A stretch of 64,000 nt of DNA from Litchfieldia alkalitelluris (GCF_002153425.1 NZ_KZ119600.1:967714-1031713), one strand, 5' to 3'. Counted from the first letter of the stretch, positions 8,818 through 19,049 are shown. Made by a program: numbers and translations. Notes: generated by a model from the sequence alone, not told the origin.

Positions 8818-9702
8818 GTGAAGCTGGGGCAGAAGATTGGTGAAGGTGGCGGTTCGGACGTTTTTGAGTGGGGGAATAATCAGGTTATTAAACTAGCAAA
8901 GTCGAACTTTAGTGTTTATGGTATGGAGCTGGAGTTCAGGAATTGTCGTATTGCCTGGGAGGCTGGTCTGCATGTACCTGAAACCTTTGATTTTGTTACA
9001 TGGAACAATCGGCCAGGGATTATTTATGAAAAAATTGAAGGGGTATCCTTGTATGATGTTTTTATTAAAAATTTGTCCGAAGCTGGAAAGGCGGCTAAGG
9101 ATGGCGATCGTTTTTTAAAGGAGAGGGAAGGAAAGGCAGATAGCATTGGTATTACGGCCAGTGTTTTGGCAGAAATTCATCAAACGCCAATCCCAACAGG
9201 AAAATTGAAGTTACGCCCACAAAGGGAAGGATTGGAATATGCCATTAGAAATGGCAGTGATTATTTATCTCCTAGTGAGAAAGAGGTTGTCATAGAACTG
9301 TTAGATCAGATGCCAAAGAAGGAGCAGTTTTGTCACGGAGACCCGAACCCAGGAAATATCATCATCCGTGATGGGAAGCCAGTCATCATTGATTGGATGG
9401 ACGCTTCTGTTGGAAGTCCAGAAGCAGATATTGCCGAATATGTCGTGATGATCAGGTATGCTGTCTTACCACCAACAATTCCAGCACAGGCTGTGGCGTT
9501 ATTTGACGCCATCAGAGAGGATTTAATTAGTAGATTTATAGAAGAGTATCGTCAGTTAGCTGATCTTTCCATGGAGGATCTAGACAAGTGGATTATCATC
9601 ATTGCTGCTAGAAAGCTGTTTCCTAGTGCGATTAGAGAAGAAGAAAAGGAATTACTGGCAAAGTTAGTGAGGAAAGAATCCAGTGAAATAGTCGAGAAAT
9701 AG
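8818..9702 (+). CDS. aminoglycoside phosphotransferase (APH) family kinase-like protein
   Basis: A 294-residue protein with a protein-kinase-like fold. Near the N-terminus are a Gly-rich loop (IGEGGGSDVFEW) and the ATP-binding lysine (VIKLAK). The catalytic loop is HGDPNPGNIII and the metal-binding motif is VIIDWMD, in the order and spacing of the APH/choline kinase family. Such proteins phosphorylate small molecules or antibiotics; the substrate is not deducible. GTG start with GAGAGGA upstream. Probably in one operon with the TetR gene, which would make it an inducible detoxification or resistance function. The stop codon lies inside the terminator hairpin. Confidence 0.8.
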   Translation: MKLGQKIGEGGGSDVFEWGNNQVIKLAKSNFSVYGMELEFRNCRIAWEAGLHVPETFDFVTWNNRPGIIYEKIEGVSLYDVFIKNLSEAGKAAKDGDRFLKEREGKADSIGITASVLAEIHQTPIPTGKLKLRPQREGLEYAIRNGSDYLSPSEKEVVIELLDQMPKKEQFCHGDPNPGNIIIRDGKPVIIDWMDASVGSPEADIAEYVVMIRYAVLPPTIPAQAVALFDAIREDLISRFIEEYRQLADLSMEDLDKWIIIIAARKLFPSAIREEEKELLAKLVRKESSEIVEK

Positions 9703-9728
9703 TCGGGGACCTGGTCCCCGACTATTTT
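9697..9728 (+). terminator. terminator overlapping the APH stop codon
   Basis: A 15-bp perfect inverted repeat (AAATAGTCGGGGACC and its complement around a single T), ending in TTTT. The TAG stop is inside the left arm. The core GGGGACC..GGTCCCC recurs in the long hairpin at 16398-16459. Confidence 0.7.
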
Positions 9729-9835
9729 GTGAACATTGCCGTTTTTAGAATCTCCTACCTCGATGATTCGTCTGATCAAAAATACCCCTGTAAAATAATT
9801 CCTCCCCAATATATAATAAACATATAATGTAACTC

Positions 9836-9864
9836 GTAAACGGGAGAACCGTCCCCGCGTTTAC
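9836..9864. repeat. dispersed GGGAGAACCGTCCC repeat, copy 3
   Basis: GTAAACG and CGTTTAC flank GGAGAACCGTCCCC, giving an imperfect hairpin just before the next gene. Confidence 0.6.
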
Positions 9865-9897
9865 AAATGCCCGCGTTTAAGAATGGGAGGCTTAGTG

Positions 9898-10587
9898 ATG
9901 GATGAGAAGAAGTTGATCGAGAATAAAAGGAAGTTTTGGATAGGGGTTAGTATATTAGCTGCTATTACTATTATTGTCCTTCCTTATCCACACGATCTTG
10001 CACTTGGGGAGACTGTGTTAATAGCCCTTGGTATTCCGCCATTTTCTAATATGGAAACATACACTGGCTTACACTTTGTTGGGATAAGTATGTTTATCTT
10101 GTTGATCACAGGACTAACTTTTATTGTTCAATCAATTAATAAATGGAAAGGTAGAATAGTTATTTTAACCCTCATCTTCTTACCATCAATACCTACATTC
10201 ATTGTTGAAACGATACAGACTACTGTGGCTTCGGGTGTGTATGCTGTATCTTATGATAAGGATCAAAGCCATTGTTCCTTTAACACGATGGAGGAATTTA
10301 GTTTTGTTGAAATTGAATGCACCATTCCTTTGAGAAACTACCAATCAGAGGAAGTTCAATTGGAACTAGTTTTTCTAGAATCTAGAACTAGTGATATCCC
10401 AACGTATTCCCTACTAAACACAAACGGTCCATATGAAATGACATTGGGTCCTAAGACGTCCCAAACTCTAACCATTAAAGAAAGAATTAATTTGTCTGAT
10501 ATAGAAGGAGATTATTCTGTCTCAGGTTCTAGTTCAGTAGTAAATATCAGATTAATAGATGATGAAGGTCGGGAGCGGAGGTTGTAA
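9898..10587 (+). CDS. hypothetical membrane protein with extracytoplasmic beta-type domain
   Basis: About 229 residues. Three hydrophobic segments lie in the first 100 residues (near 15-35, 60-80 and 88-105). A C-terminal domain of about 120 residues is rich in beta-strand residues and hydroxyl side chains, and would face outside. The ATG at 9898 follows GGGAGGCTTAGTG; an in-frame ATG at 9883 lies within that site and is less likely. No known motif. Function unknown. Confidence 0.6.
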   Translation: MDEKKLIENKRKFWIGVSILAAITIIVLPYPHDLALGETVLIALGIPPFSNMETYTGLHFVGISMFILLITGLTFIVQSINKWKGRIVILTLIFLPSIPTFIVETIQTTVASGVYAVSYDKDQSHCSFNTMEEFSFVEIECTIPLRNYQSEEVQLELVFLESRTSDIPTYSLLNTNGPYEMTLGPKTSQTLTIKERINLSDIEGDYSVSGSSSVVNIRLIDDEGRERRL

Positions 10588-10703
10588 CCTTCGCTTTTTT
10601 ACCGTTATTTCATAATTTTGAGCGCTATCAAATTGTTTATGCTTTCCTTATTGACTTTGACGTCGCGTCGTCCTTTACGCTTAAGGAGGAAAGGGGGAGA
10701 CCA

Positions 10704-11699
10704 ATGTCTTTTACAACCATTAGCCAAGTATCTAAAGACTTCAATATATCAACCCGAACGCTTCGATACTATGATCAAATTGGAGTTTTGCCCAGTTCGA
10801 AAATGGAGGATTATGCTTATCGGGTCTATGACGAAAATGCTGTAAGGCGCCTACAGCAAATTCTATTCCTCAGAAAACTACGAATTCCCTTAAAGCAAAT
10901 TGAGAAGCTATTAAATAGCCAAGAAGTTTCGGACTTGGTGGATGTGTTTCGTGACAAAGTGTTGGAGCTTGATGATGAGATCACTGCACTAGAAACGATT
11001 CGTGCTATTCTTCAACAGTTAATAGAGCGATCAAAGTCACTTCCAGAAGAAACCTTGAAGTTTGATCTATTAACTGACGAAGCGATGAGAAGCGTTGCAC
11101 AATCCTTGCCCCTTTCTAAAACAAAGGTGAGGGAGGAAATGAAAGTGGAAGATTTGAGCAAAGCAACCGATACAGTCAATCAGCTAAGGGACAAAGATAT
11201 AAGACTTATTCATTTGCCACCAGTAACAGTTGCCGCAAGTCATTATATTGGAGAAGAGCCTGAACATCATGCAGGGGAACAGCTTGTGAAGTTTATAAAG
11301 GAGAGTGGATTACTTCAGTTAAAACCTGATGCAAGGGTATTTGGCTTTAATCATCCAAATCCTACGAAGGGAAACGAGACGTATGGATATGAAACATGGG
11401 TGACAATCCCAGACGACCTGGAAGTGAGTGCACCTCTTGTGAAAAAACAGTTTCAAGGTGGTTTGTATGCGGCACATATGATTACCTTAGGGAACTTCCA
11501 TGAATGGGAATGGCTTCACAACTGGGTTTTAAACAATCAGAAGTACAAGCCGAATACCCTTGATGATAACGGGGAATACATGGGTGGAGCCCTAGAAGAA
11601 CACATCAACTTCCTATATTACTTAAGTTTAGACTGGCCAGAGCATGATGATCATCAGCTAGATCTGTTATACCCTGTGAAACTAAGAAACATGAAGTAA
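10704..11699 (+). CDS. MerR-family regulator with GyrI-like effector-binding domain
   Basis: A 331-residue protein. Residues 1-75 form a MerR winged helix: FTTISQVSKDFNISTRTLRY, YYDQIGVL, and RRLQQILFLRKLRIPLKQIE. A coiled-coil linker follows (about 85-120). The last 150 residues carry the GyrI/AraC-type ligand domain (VTVAASHYIGEEP, YGYETWVTIPDD). This is the layout of multidrug-sensing activators such as BltR/BmrR. The ATG at 10704 follows AAAGGGGGAGACC. No transporter gene lies beside it, so its target is unknown. Confidence 0.85.
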   Translation: MSFTTISQVSKDFNISTRTLRYYDQIGVLPSSKMEDYAYRVYDENAVRRLQQILFLRKLRIPLKQIEKLLNSQEVSDLVDVFRDKVLELDDEITALETIRAILQQLIERSKSLPEETLKFDLLTDEAMRSVAQSLPLSKTKVREEMKVEDLSKATDTVNQLRDKDIRLIHLPPVTVAASHYIGEEPEHHAGEQLVKFIKESGLLQLKPDARVFGFNHPNPTKGNETYGYETWVTIPDDLEVSAPLVKKQFQGGLYAAHMITLGNFHEWEWLHNWVLNNQKYKPNTLDDNGEYMGGALEEHINFLYYLSLDWPEHDDHQLDLLYPVKLRNMK

Positions 11700-11719
11700 A
11701 GCTGATAAGAACCGAAAAA

Positions 11720-11759
11720 GCCCCAAGAAGGAGTGTGTTCACTGCCCCTTCTTGGGGCT
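11720..11759. terminator. bidirectional terminator between MerR and GH43 genes
   Basis: AGCCCCAAGAAGG pairs with CCTTCTTGGGGCT across a 15-base loop, in a convergent gap. T-rich sequence lies on both sides. Confidence 0.75.
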
Positions 11760-11799
11760 ATTCACATCATTTTTTCACACAATTATTTGCATCAACTAC

Positions 11800-13368
11800 T
11801 CATTCAGAAACACTCACCCTAAAATAATCAAAATCAACATACCCGCCTGTTGTTTTCGTAGCATAGTTGAATAAGGCAAAGCGATAGCCCATAAAATGAT
11901 CTAATTTATAACTCATTTGAAGCGTGTTTCCAATCTCACGCCAGTCCTCATCATCGACACTATAGAAAAAAGTTGCCTTGTCTGTTTGATTTGTAAAGTC
12001 AAAATCAACCTTAAAATAAATCCTGTCCACTGTTGCAGGAAAACTTTCAACCGTTTTTTCTGAGCCGCCCATTGCGTTGACCATGACGATGTTTTTCAGG
12101 TCACCTTCCATTTTTACCCCAACAAATCCGTAGTCCTTCTGGAAAGCAGCGAGTCCCGCCACATCTCCATTCTTCATCTGCCCAATTTCCAGCGCGATGT
12201 GACCGGAGCACTTTGGCCCATAAGTTCGCTGTGTGAGCGTATTTCTAGCTTCTTCAATGGTTGCACAAGTATGGCCAGTAGTGAGTCTGAGAAAACCTGG
12301 TCGTTCTGTCAGTGACCAGTTCTCATTGTCCGGATTGTGGTTCCACTGCCACACGTTGGCTAGCTGCTCAGGTTCGTGGCTTGTTGTGCCTTGTGCTTGT
12401 GAAAACTCATCAGATGCCACAATAAGGTGATTAGTCGGAGCACCTACCGGCTGTATCGGAATAGGTATTTCTTTTGGCATATAGCCATTGTCACCAAAAA
12501 CAGGCCAGTCATCTTCCCACGTAACAGGGATCACCCATGGACAACGGCCGACAGAGCCTGAATCTTGAAACAGCATGGCATACCAGCGGCCATCCACAGT
12601 GTCTACAATTCCACCTTGCGCAGTCCCTGTGTCATCTTGATCGTTGATGCAAATTCTACCTTCGTACACGCCGTCGATTTGCGAAGCACGGTGCACAACT
12701 TGCGTCCTATTCCCATTTTTTGGCCAGGCAATGGTAAAAATATAGTACATTCCATTAACTTTGTGTATGTGTGCTCCTTCAGCCTTCAGGAGGATGTTGT
12801 CTTCCGTCTGACAAGCAACAAGACTTGCGTCAGGAATGATGACCTTCTGAAGTCCCCCTTCTTTGATGGCCGTGGCATCACTTGTAAGCTCCACCACTTT
12901 AATGTCGCCCCCATCATAAACCATATAAACACGCCCGTCATCATCAAATAGTAAGGACATGTCATGGTAATAGCCATCGATTGTATAGCGGCTCCAAGTA
13001 CCAGTTTCAATATTTTCTGTTTGAAAAATGTATGTTTCCTGTGTCGACAAGGAGCCTACTGCTAAATAAAATGTGCCATCGTGGTATCGGAGGCTACTCG
13101 CCCATGACCCTTTCCCATACTCGTTTTTCCCATTACAAAGAGTCTGTTCTTCTCGGTTTGCGAGAATATCATAGACATAATTGACGATTTCCCAATTGAC
13201 TAGGTCGTGGGACTTCATGATAGGAACGCCAGGATTCATGTGCATGGTGGTGCTGCTCATATAGAACACATCGCCGACCCTAATGACATCAGGGTCTGGA
13301 ACATCAGCCCAAATGACTGGGTTTGTAAAAAATGTATGAGACTGTTTTGAACTATGTATTTTACTCAT
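11800..13368 (-). CDS. glycoside hydrolase family 43 protein, beta-xylosidase/arabinofuranosidase type
   Basis: A 522-residue protein with no signal peptide, so intracellular. The five-bladed catalytic domain (about 12-320) shows the GH43 base Asp in VPDPDVIRVG, the pKa-modulating Asp in a DDDGRVYMVYDGG segment and the acid Glu in LKAEGAHIHK. The C-terminal part (about 335-520) is a concanavalin-like domain beginning DEFSQ..., with NPDNENWSLTERPG, typical of the GH43 subfamily that carries this beta-sandwich. It would remove xylose or arabinose from imported oligosaccharides. A long tandem-hairpin array lies upstream of its start. Confidence 0.88.
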   Translation of the reverse strand: MSKIHSSKQSHTFFTNPVIWADVPDPDVIRVGDVFYMSSTTMHMNPGVPIMKSHDLVNWEIVNYVYDILANREEQTLCNGKNEYGKGSWASSLRYHDGTFYLAVGSLSTQETYIFQTENIETGTWSRYTIDGYYHDMSLLFDDDGRVYMVYDGGDIKVVELTSDATAIKEGGLQKVIIPDASLVACQTEDNILLKAEGAHIHKVNGMYYIFTIAWPKNGNRTQVVHRASQIDGVYEGRICINDQDDTGTAQGGIVDTVDGRWYAMLFQDSGSVGRCPWVIPVTWEDDWPVFGDNGYMPKEIPIPIQPVGAPTNHLIVASDEFSQAQGTTSHEPEQLANVWQWNHNPDNENWSLTERPGFLRLTTGHTCATIEEARNTLTQRTYGPKCSGHIALEIGQMKNGDVAGLAAFQKDYGFVGVKMEGDLKNIVMVNAMGGSEKTVESFPATVDRIYFKVDFDFTNQTDKATFFYSVDDEDWREIGNTLQMSYKLDHFMGYRFALFNYATKTTGGYVDFDYFRVSVSE

Positions 13369-13540
13369 TTAGTTATTCCCTTTCTCCATGGTTTTTCTAG
13401 CTAGTTTAATTAGGTGATTGGGTATATATTCGGGAGAAGGGCCCGGGTCTCCTTCATCTAAATTGGTTTCTGTTATTGGAATTGGTGAACTTGTCCTTGA
13501 GATTGAGGAATGGAGACAGAGTTAGAGGGAAACTAGGATT

Positions 13541-14030
13541 TGAGTCTTCATTATTGGAAAATGAAGACTGAAGTGGAGGGAAAACGTGAATTGAGTTTCC
13601 ATTATTGGAAAATGAAGACTGAAGTGGAGGGGAAACGTGAATTGAGTCTTCATTATTGGAGAATGAAGACTGAACTGATGGAAAAACGTGATTTGAGTCT
13701 TCATTATTGGAAAATGAAGACTGAACTGATGGGAAACGTGGATTTGAGTCTTCATTATTGGAAAATGAAGACTGAAGTGGAGGGAAAAACGTGATTTGAG
13801 TCTCCATTATTGGAAAATGAAGACTGAAGTGATGGAAAAACGTGAATTGAGTCTTCATTATTGGAAAATGAAGACTGAAATGGAGGGAAAACGTGAATTG
13901 AGTCTTCATTATTGGTAAATGAAGACTGAGTTAGAGGGAAACGTGGATTTGAGTCTTCATTATAGGAAAATGAAGACTGAAGTGGAGGGAAAACGTGAAT
14001 TGAGTCTTCATTATTGGAAAATAGAGATAG
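13541..14030. repeat. tandem hairpin array 1: ten units of 51 bp
   Basis: TGAGTCTTCATTATTGG-type starts recur at 13541, 13592, 13643, 13694, 13745, 13797, 13848, 13899, 13950 and 14001; the period is 51 (once 52). Each unit holds the inverted repeat AGTCTTCATT / AATGAAGACT around a short loop, followed by a variable-quality GAAGTGGAGGGAAAACGTG spacer. A degraded copy precedes it from about 13500. Because 51 is divisible by three, open frames run through it on both strands; they have no coding character. Confidence 0.9.
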
Positions 14031-14060
14031 ACAGCGTTGAATTAGCAAATAATTATTTAC

Positions 14061-14111
14061 AAAAATGCGGCCAAGAATCCGCCAAGCAGTGAAATCCTGT
14101 CCGCATTTTTT
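14061..14111. terminator. hairpin with A/T tails, terminator-like and related to array 2 units
   Basis: AAAAATGCGG and CCGCATTTTTT form a perfect stem of at least 10 bp with T-runs on both strands. It would terminate the minus-strand exporter cluster. Its ATGCGG/CCGCAT arms match those of the array at 24.4-24.75 kb. Confidence 0.6.
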
Positions 14112-14232
14112 AGAACTTCCATAGTAAGACAAACTAATATCAGAACCTGTAATCCTCTCAATATAGAAAACAACTAATATCCAATCTAGTGTCTGCCCGC
14201 AAAATTATCTCGCTCTCCCAAACCCCAAACCT

Positions 14233-14388
14233 CTATTCCCTAAACTTATCATAAGATTCGTCTATTTCGGGTACATTCATCCACCATATATCACCAGCGC
14301 CAGGTTTGTCTTGATCCATCGTGGGAAGGAAAGGAACCAATAAGATGAAAGACAAAGTTAGAATAATAAATATGATTTTTTTCCTCAA
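14233..14388 (-). CDS. small secreted or membrane-anchored hypothetical protein (51 aa)
   Basis: A 51-residue frame with a TTG start directly after an in-frame stop. It opens with MRKKIIFIILTLSFILLVPF, a clear signal peptide or single membrane anchor, then a short acidic tail ending ESYDKFRE. A GGAGGGAG site lies about 10 bases upstream. It follows the putative sulfate exporter on the same strand with an 17-base gap, so it is probably its last operon gene. No family recognised. The rest of 14112-14232 shows nothing. Confidence 0.5.
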   Translation of the reverse strand: MRKKIIFIILTLSFILLVPFLPTMDQDKPGAGDIWWMNVPEIDESYDKFRE

Positions 14389-14405
14389 CTACAACAAGCT
14401 CCCTC

Positions 14406-15788
14406 CTAGAACGGTAATGTGAAGAAAGTGCCACTAAAGAAAATCCACGCTGCAAGTAAAGTAAGGATGATATTTAGTAACTGGCCAACGATATATAAGA
14501 TGATTGGCTTACCGCCGCGAACCCCTTTGGCTAAAACTTTAAAGTTAGATTCTAAACCAATGCTGACGAATGCCAGAGTGAAGAAAAGGTTGCGATAACT
14601 ATCTACGGCAGGTAGTGCTGCTTCCACTGTTTGTTCAGGTAACAGGAAGGAAAACACGAGTGATGCACCGATGAAACCGATAATAAATTTAGGCATACGA
14701 ACCCAGATTTCTTTAGCGGACACATTCTTTTTCCCCTGACCAACAGCTTGATCTTGCCCTTGAGACCGTGATACGAAGAAGAGAGCAATGGCAACTGCGA
14801 CAAAACCGATTAGGATGTTTTGCACCATTTTTATAACGGAAGCAACTTCCATCGCACTTTCTCCGAGCATTGAACCTGCTGCAACAACAGCTCCTGTTGC
14901 ATCGATGGTTCCTCCTAACCAAGCCCCACCAACGATTGGATCCATGCCAAGTAGTGAGACCAATGCAGGCATACCAAGCATCATGAGGATGGTGAAAATA
15001 AGAGTAATTGATATTGCCAACGTTATTTCTTCTTTTTTCGCCTTAGCTGCTGTACCTGAAGCTATTGCTGCCGAGACACCGCAAACAGCCGTTGCAGACG
15101 AAATGGTAACTGCTAACTCCCGTTGGTCGTTCATTTTTAAGACCCGTTGGGAAAACAAGTACATGACAATGATGACAATAGGAGTGACGATCCATGCAAC
15201 ACCGACCCCAAGCATCCCGAGTGCTAGCATTCTATCAAATAAAATGGACGCGCCAAGAAGCACCAATCCAGTTTTAATATAAAGCTCCGTTTTCAATGCG
15301 CTCTTTAAGAATTCAGGTGTTTTAAATACATTACTAATGACTAACCCAATGACTAACGCCCAGATCACATCGTTAAAACCATAGTGTCGTAATGGACCGT
15401 ACTGTCCAATAACATAGGCGCCTATAGTCAAGATAAATAGGGCAGGGAACGCGACGAGGAACTTTTTATGTTCATTTTTTGTCAAAAATCGAGTCGATAT
15501 CCAGAACACGGCAAGTGCAATCAAACCTGTTAAAAGAATCGCTGGTACTTTGTCTAGGGGGAGGGAGTGGAATATACTCTCATTGCCTTCTGTTCCCCAT
15601 CTACTAGGAAGTGTTGCACCAGGGAAGGCGGCAACAATGATTAGTGAGATAAGTCCGAATCCTAACCAAACGGCCCACCAATCTTCCGTATTTAATGCAT
15701 GTTTCTTATTAGGTTTGTTTTCTTGGTCTTGCCCCGAGGGATTCTTCTCATTATTTTGATTTGGAATATTTCTTTCTTCTAATGCCAT
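14406..15788 (-). CDS. putative sulfate exporter family transporter (YeiH/UPF0324)
   Basis: A 460-residue integral membrane protein with about ten or eleven transmembrane segments. It has a hydrophilic Asn/Gln/Lys-rich N-terminal extension of about 30 residues that is longer than usual for the family. The conserved cores are visible: ATAVCGVSAAIASG and WLGGTIDATGAVVAAG in the middle, and FFTLAFVSIGLESNFKVL near the C-terminus. The family is annotated as putative sulfate exporters, but transport has rarely been shown. ATG start after AGAGGAG. It lies between a YezD-type gene and a small membrane protein gene on the same strand. Confidence 0.85.
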   Translation of the reverse strand: MALEERNIPNQNNEKNPSGQDQENKPNKKHALNTEDWWAVWLGFGLISLIIVAAFPGATLPSRWGTEGNESIFHSLPLDKVPAILLTGLIALAVFWISTRFLTKNEHKKFLVAFPALFILTIGAYVIGQYGPLRHYGFNDVIWALVIGLVISNVFKTPEFLKSALKTELYIKTGLVLLGASILFDRMLALGMLGVGVAWIVTPIVIIVMYLFSQRVLKMNDQRELAVTISSATAVCGVSAAIASGTAAKAKKEEITLAISITLIFTILMMLGMPALVSLLGMDPIVGGAWLGGTIDATGAVVAAGSMLGESAMEVASVIKMVQNILIGFVAVAIALFFVSRSQGQDQAVGQGKKNVSAKEIWVRMPKFIIGFIGASLVFSFLLPEQTVEAALPAVDSYRNLFFTLAFVSIGLESNFKVLAKGVRGGKPIILYIVGQLLNIILTLLAAWIFFSGTFFTLPF

Positions 15789-15977
15789 AACTTATTAGCT
15801 CCTCTCAAGCTATTTTTTGTGTAAAAATAGCTATTAGATTTTTTATGAAGAAGCCCTCGGTTGTCCGCTAGACTTAAATTATTTTTTTGTGAAAACTAGA
15901 GTGTGTGGGTGGTGATGGTGTGCTTAATTATGAGAATGAAGTTGTGCTAATGTAATGCTGCCGCGAATGATATGAGT

Positions 15978-16136
15978 TTAATTATTATTTTTTGGCTTAT
16001 CAAAACGCTTCTTTTCTGTTGCATCTATTTGGGTGATTTCATTGTTATGTATCGTAATGGTGATGGATCCATACTCTATTTTTTCAATTAGCTTTTTCAA
16101 TTCTTCTATATAGATTGCTTCATTTTTGTTCAACAT
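15978..16136 (-). CDS. YezD-family small protein (DUF2292)
   Basis: A 52-residue protein with the DUF2292 pattern: an N-terminal helix (EELKKLIEKIEYGSITITIH), then NNEITQIDATEKKRF, and a polar end. YezD proteins occur beside sulfate assimilation genes in bacilli; their role is unknown. GGAGGG lies 1, 4 or 7 bases before three consecutive possible starts (ATG, ATG, TTG); the middle ATG at 16136 is used here. The gene leads a likely minus-strand unit with the putative sulfate exporter 190 bases further on. Confidence 0.7.
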   Translation of the reverse strand: MLNKNEAIYIEELKKLIEKIEYGSITITIHNNEITQIDATEKKRFDKPKNNN

Positions 16137-16333
16137 CATTCCCTCCTAGATTTTAAATGGTTGAAGTCTTCAGCAAAGTGAATGCTGAATCATGATAGTA
16201 AATTCGTAATACTTTATAAAACACATTAGTTAACTCGGGTTTATATGTATATGTGTAGTGTGTTGGTTTTAATACGGAAAAAATGGTGTGAAATGTGATA
16301 TATTAGTAAGTTTGTAAATTTTGTATATGATCT

Positions 16334-16362
16334 ATAATATTCCGATAATTCCTACCTGTCAA
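16334..16362 (-). promoter_or_regulatory. sigma-A-type promoter for the yezD-exporter unit
   Basis: On the minus strand, TTGACA at 16362-16357, a 17-base spacer, and TATTAT at 16339-16334. This predicts a leader of nearly 200 bases before YezD. The spacer ends in ATCGGAAT, which resembles one half of the CymR box; the other half is not convincing. Confidence 0.5.
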
Positions 16363-16397
16363 GTGGTATTTAGGAGGATTATGTTTATTTGCGTTCA

Positions 16398-16459
16398 CAG
16401 AAAGTTCAGGGGCCTGGTCCCCGAACAAAAATTCGGGGACCAGGCCCCTGAACTTTCTG
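16398..16459. repeat. perfect 28-bp inverted repeat with 6-base loop
   Basis: The left arm begins CAGAAAGTTCAGGGGCCTGG and continues to 16425. The right arm 16432-16459 is its exact reverse complement, and the loop is CAAAAA. It lies in the divergent gap between YezD and a membrane protein gene (16137-16574). No T-run follows. The GGGGACC/GGTCCCC core is shared with the terminator at 9697. Confidence 0.85.
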
Positions 16460-16574
16460 AATTTTCTTCTTATGAATAGTTTCCCTTTGATTTGTGGACA
16501 ATAACTTATATTTTAGAAAGGAAATATATACTTATTGATTGGCAATAAGTGGTGTAAGGGGGCACAGTCATAGT

Positions 16575-17399
16575 ATGAAATATTTAAAAGGGAGACTCTC
16601 TACTAACCCATTCATTTTCCTTTCTATCCTCCACTTTCTAATGTTAATTTATACGTTCCTAAAGAGTCAGGAGAAGAAAAAGCTTTTTATATTATTACTT
16701 TCAAATATTGGGAAAGCCTACATTTTTGATTATATTATTGTTGGAAAACTAAAAGCATACAAATATAAGCCTAATGTTCTAAAAAATAAATATTTAGATC
16801 ATATATTAGGCGTGATGTTTTCACAATCCTTTTTTGTGCCAATAACAGCAGTTTTTATCACTGCCTTCCGATTCGGGTGGAAGGTCAAGTTACTATTCTC
16901 CCTCTACTTTTTTGCAATAGAAAAACTGTTCCTAAAACTTAAAATACACCAGGTTTATTGGTGGCGTACGTATTATACTTTTTTCTTTATCAACTTTTAT
17001 TTTTGGCTAAGTGACAAGTGGTTTGAAAGACTAAAAGAGCACCAACCAGTAGTAACTTTTATATCCTTATACAATGTAGTTGAGGTAACTTGGAAAACAA
17101 TTTGGCTGCCATTTGCTCTATTGAAGAAAGCTAGATTTGGCACGGGGAAACGGTATACATGGAAGGAGCACTTTAGTATTACCCCACTATATACATATAG
17201 TTTATCAATGATGATGACATGGATACTAAAAAGGGGTGGAATGATTTCCTATGGATTTTTCCTATGTGTTGTAATCATTGTAGATAAAGCTCTAAGGCAT
17301 TTGAAATTACTAAAAGTAACTTCTTATAAATATATACTATTTATTCACTTGTCCACCTTATTACTGGGGAAGATGTATAAGACGTGGATCTATGAGTAA
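16575..17399 (+). CDS. hypothetical polytopic membrane protein
   Basis: About 274 residues, very rich in Phe, Leu, Ile, Tyr and Lys, with six or seven hydrophobic segments and basic loops between them. The ATG at 16575 is preferred; GGGGG lies 12 bases upstream, a loose fit, and an in-frame TTG at 16539 is possible. I recognise no family motif. It stands between a large hairpin and the xylanase gene on the same strand, but a gap of about 150 bases gives no firm operon link. Confidence 0.6.
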   Translation: MKYLKGRLSTNPFIFLSILHFLMLIYTFLKSQEKKKLFILLLSNIGKAYIFDYIIVGKLKAYKYKPNVLKNKYLDHILGVMFSQSFFVPITAVFITAFRFGWKVKLLFSLYFFAIEKLFLKLKIHQVYWWRTYYTFFFINFYFWLSDKWFERLKEHQPVVTFISLYNVVEVTWKTIWLPFALLKKARFGTGKRYTWKEHFSITPLYTYSLSMMMTWILKRGGMISYGFFLCVVIIVDKALRHLKLLKVTSYKYILFIHLSTLLLGKMYKTWIYE

Positions 17400-17496
17400 T
17401 GACAATATCTGTTTTTTGATAAGAGTAGGAGATGGATAGACTACTCCTTATCTGTGAAAACACATTGAATGAATATTATTTTAAAAAAGGAAATAG

Positions 17497-18843
<1,347 letters not shown>

Positions 18844-18900
18844 AGACTAAGGACTAAGGACATAATTTGTTAAGTACTTTTACTTTAGTTAGTTTTTGTG

Positions 18901-18959
18901 AAAGGATAGGTGTTGATGCGAGCTATAGGCTTGTGGAAGCACCTATCCTTCCTTTTTTG
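18901..18959 (+). terminator. terminator after the xylanase gene
   Basis: AAGGATAGGTG and CACCTATCCTT form an 11-bp perfect stem with a long loop, followed by CCTTTTTTG. Confidence 0.7.
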
Positions 18960-19049
18960 TAGACTGAAACCGAGCTGGAAGCGGGTTTGAGTTTCTGATT
19001 TGCGGAAGTGTATATTATGGGGCAGAAATTCCGCCGTTTTTCACGGATA

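Noticed and set aside
13541-14030. CRISPR array (also considered for 24382-24755 and 43809-44745)
   Set aside because: The whole 51-52 bp unit is repeated, including the part between hairpins; there are no unique spacers of constant length and no cas genes nearby.
13454-14132. Protein-coding genes within array 1, and similarly 24355-24801 in array 2
   Set aside because: The open frames exist on both strands only because 51 is a multiple of three; the predicted peptides are simple repeats without start signals or family resemblance.
16339-16362. CymR operator over the yezD promoter
   Set aside because: One half (ATCGGAAT) fits, but the other half of the published 27-bp motif does not; kept only as a remark.
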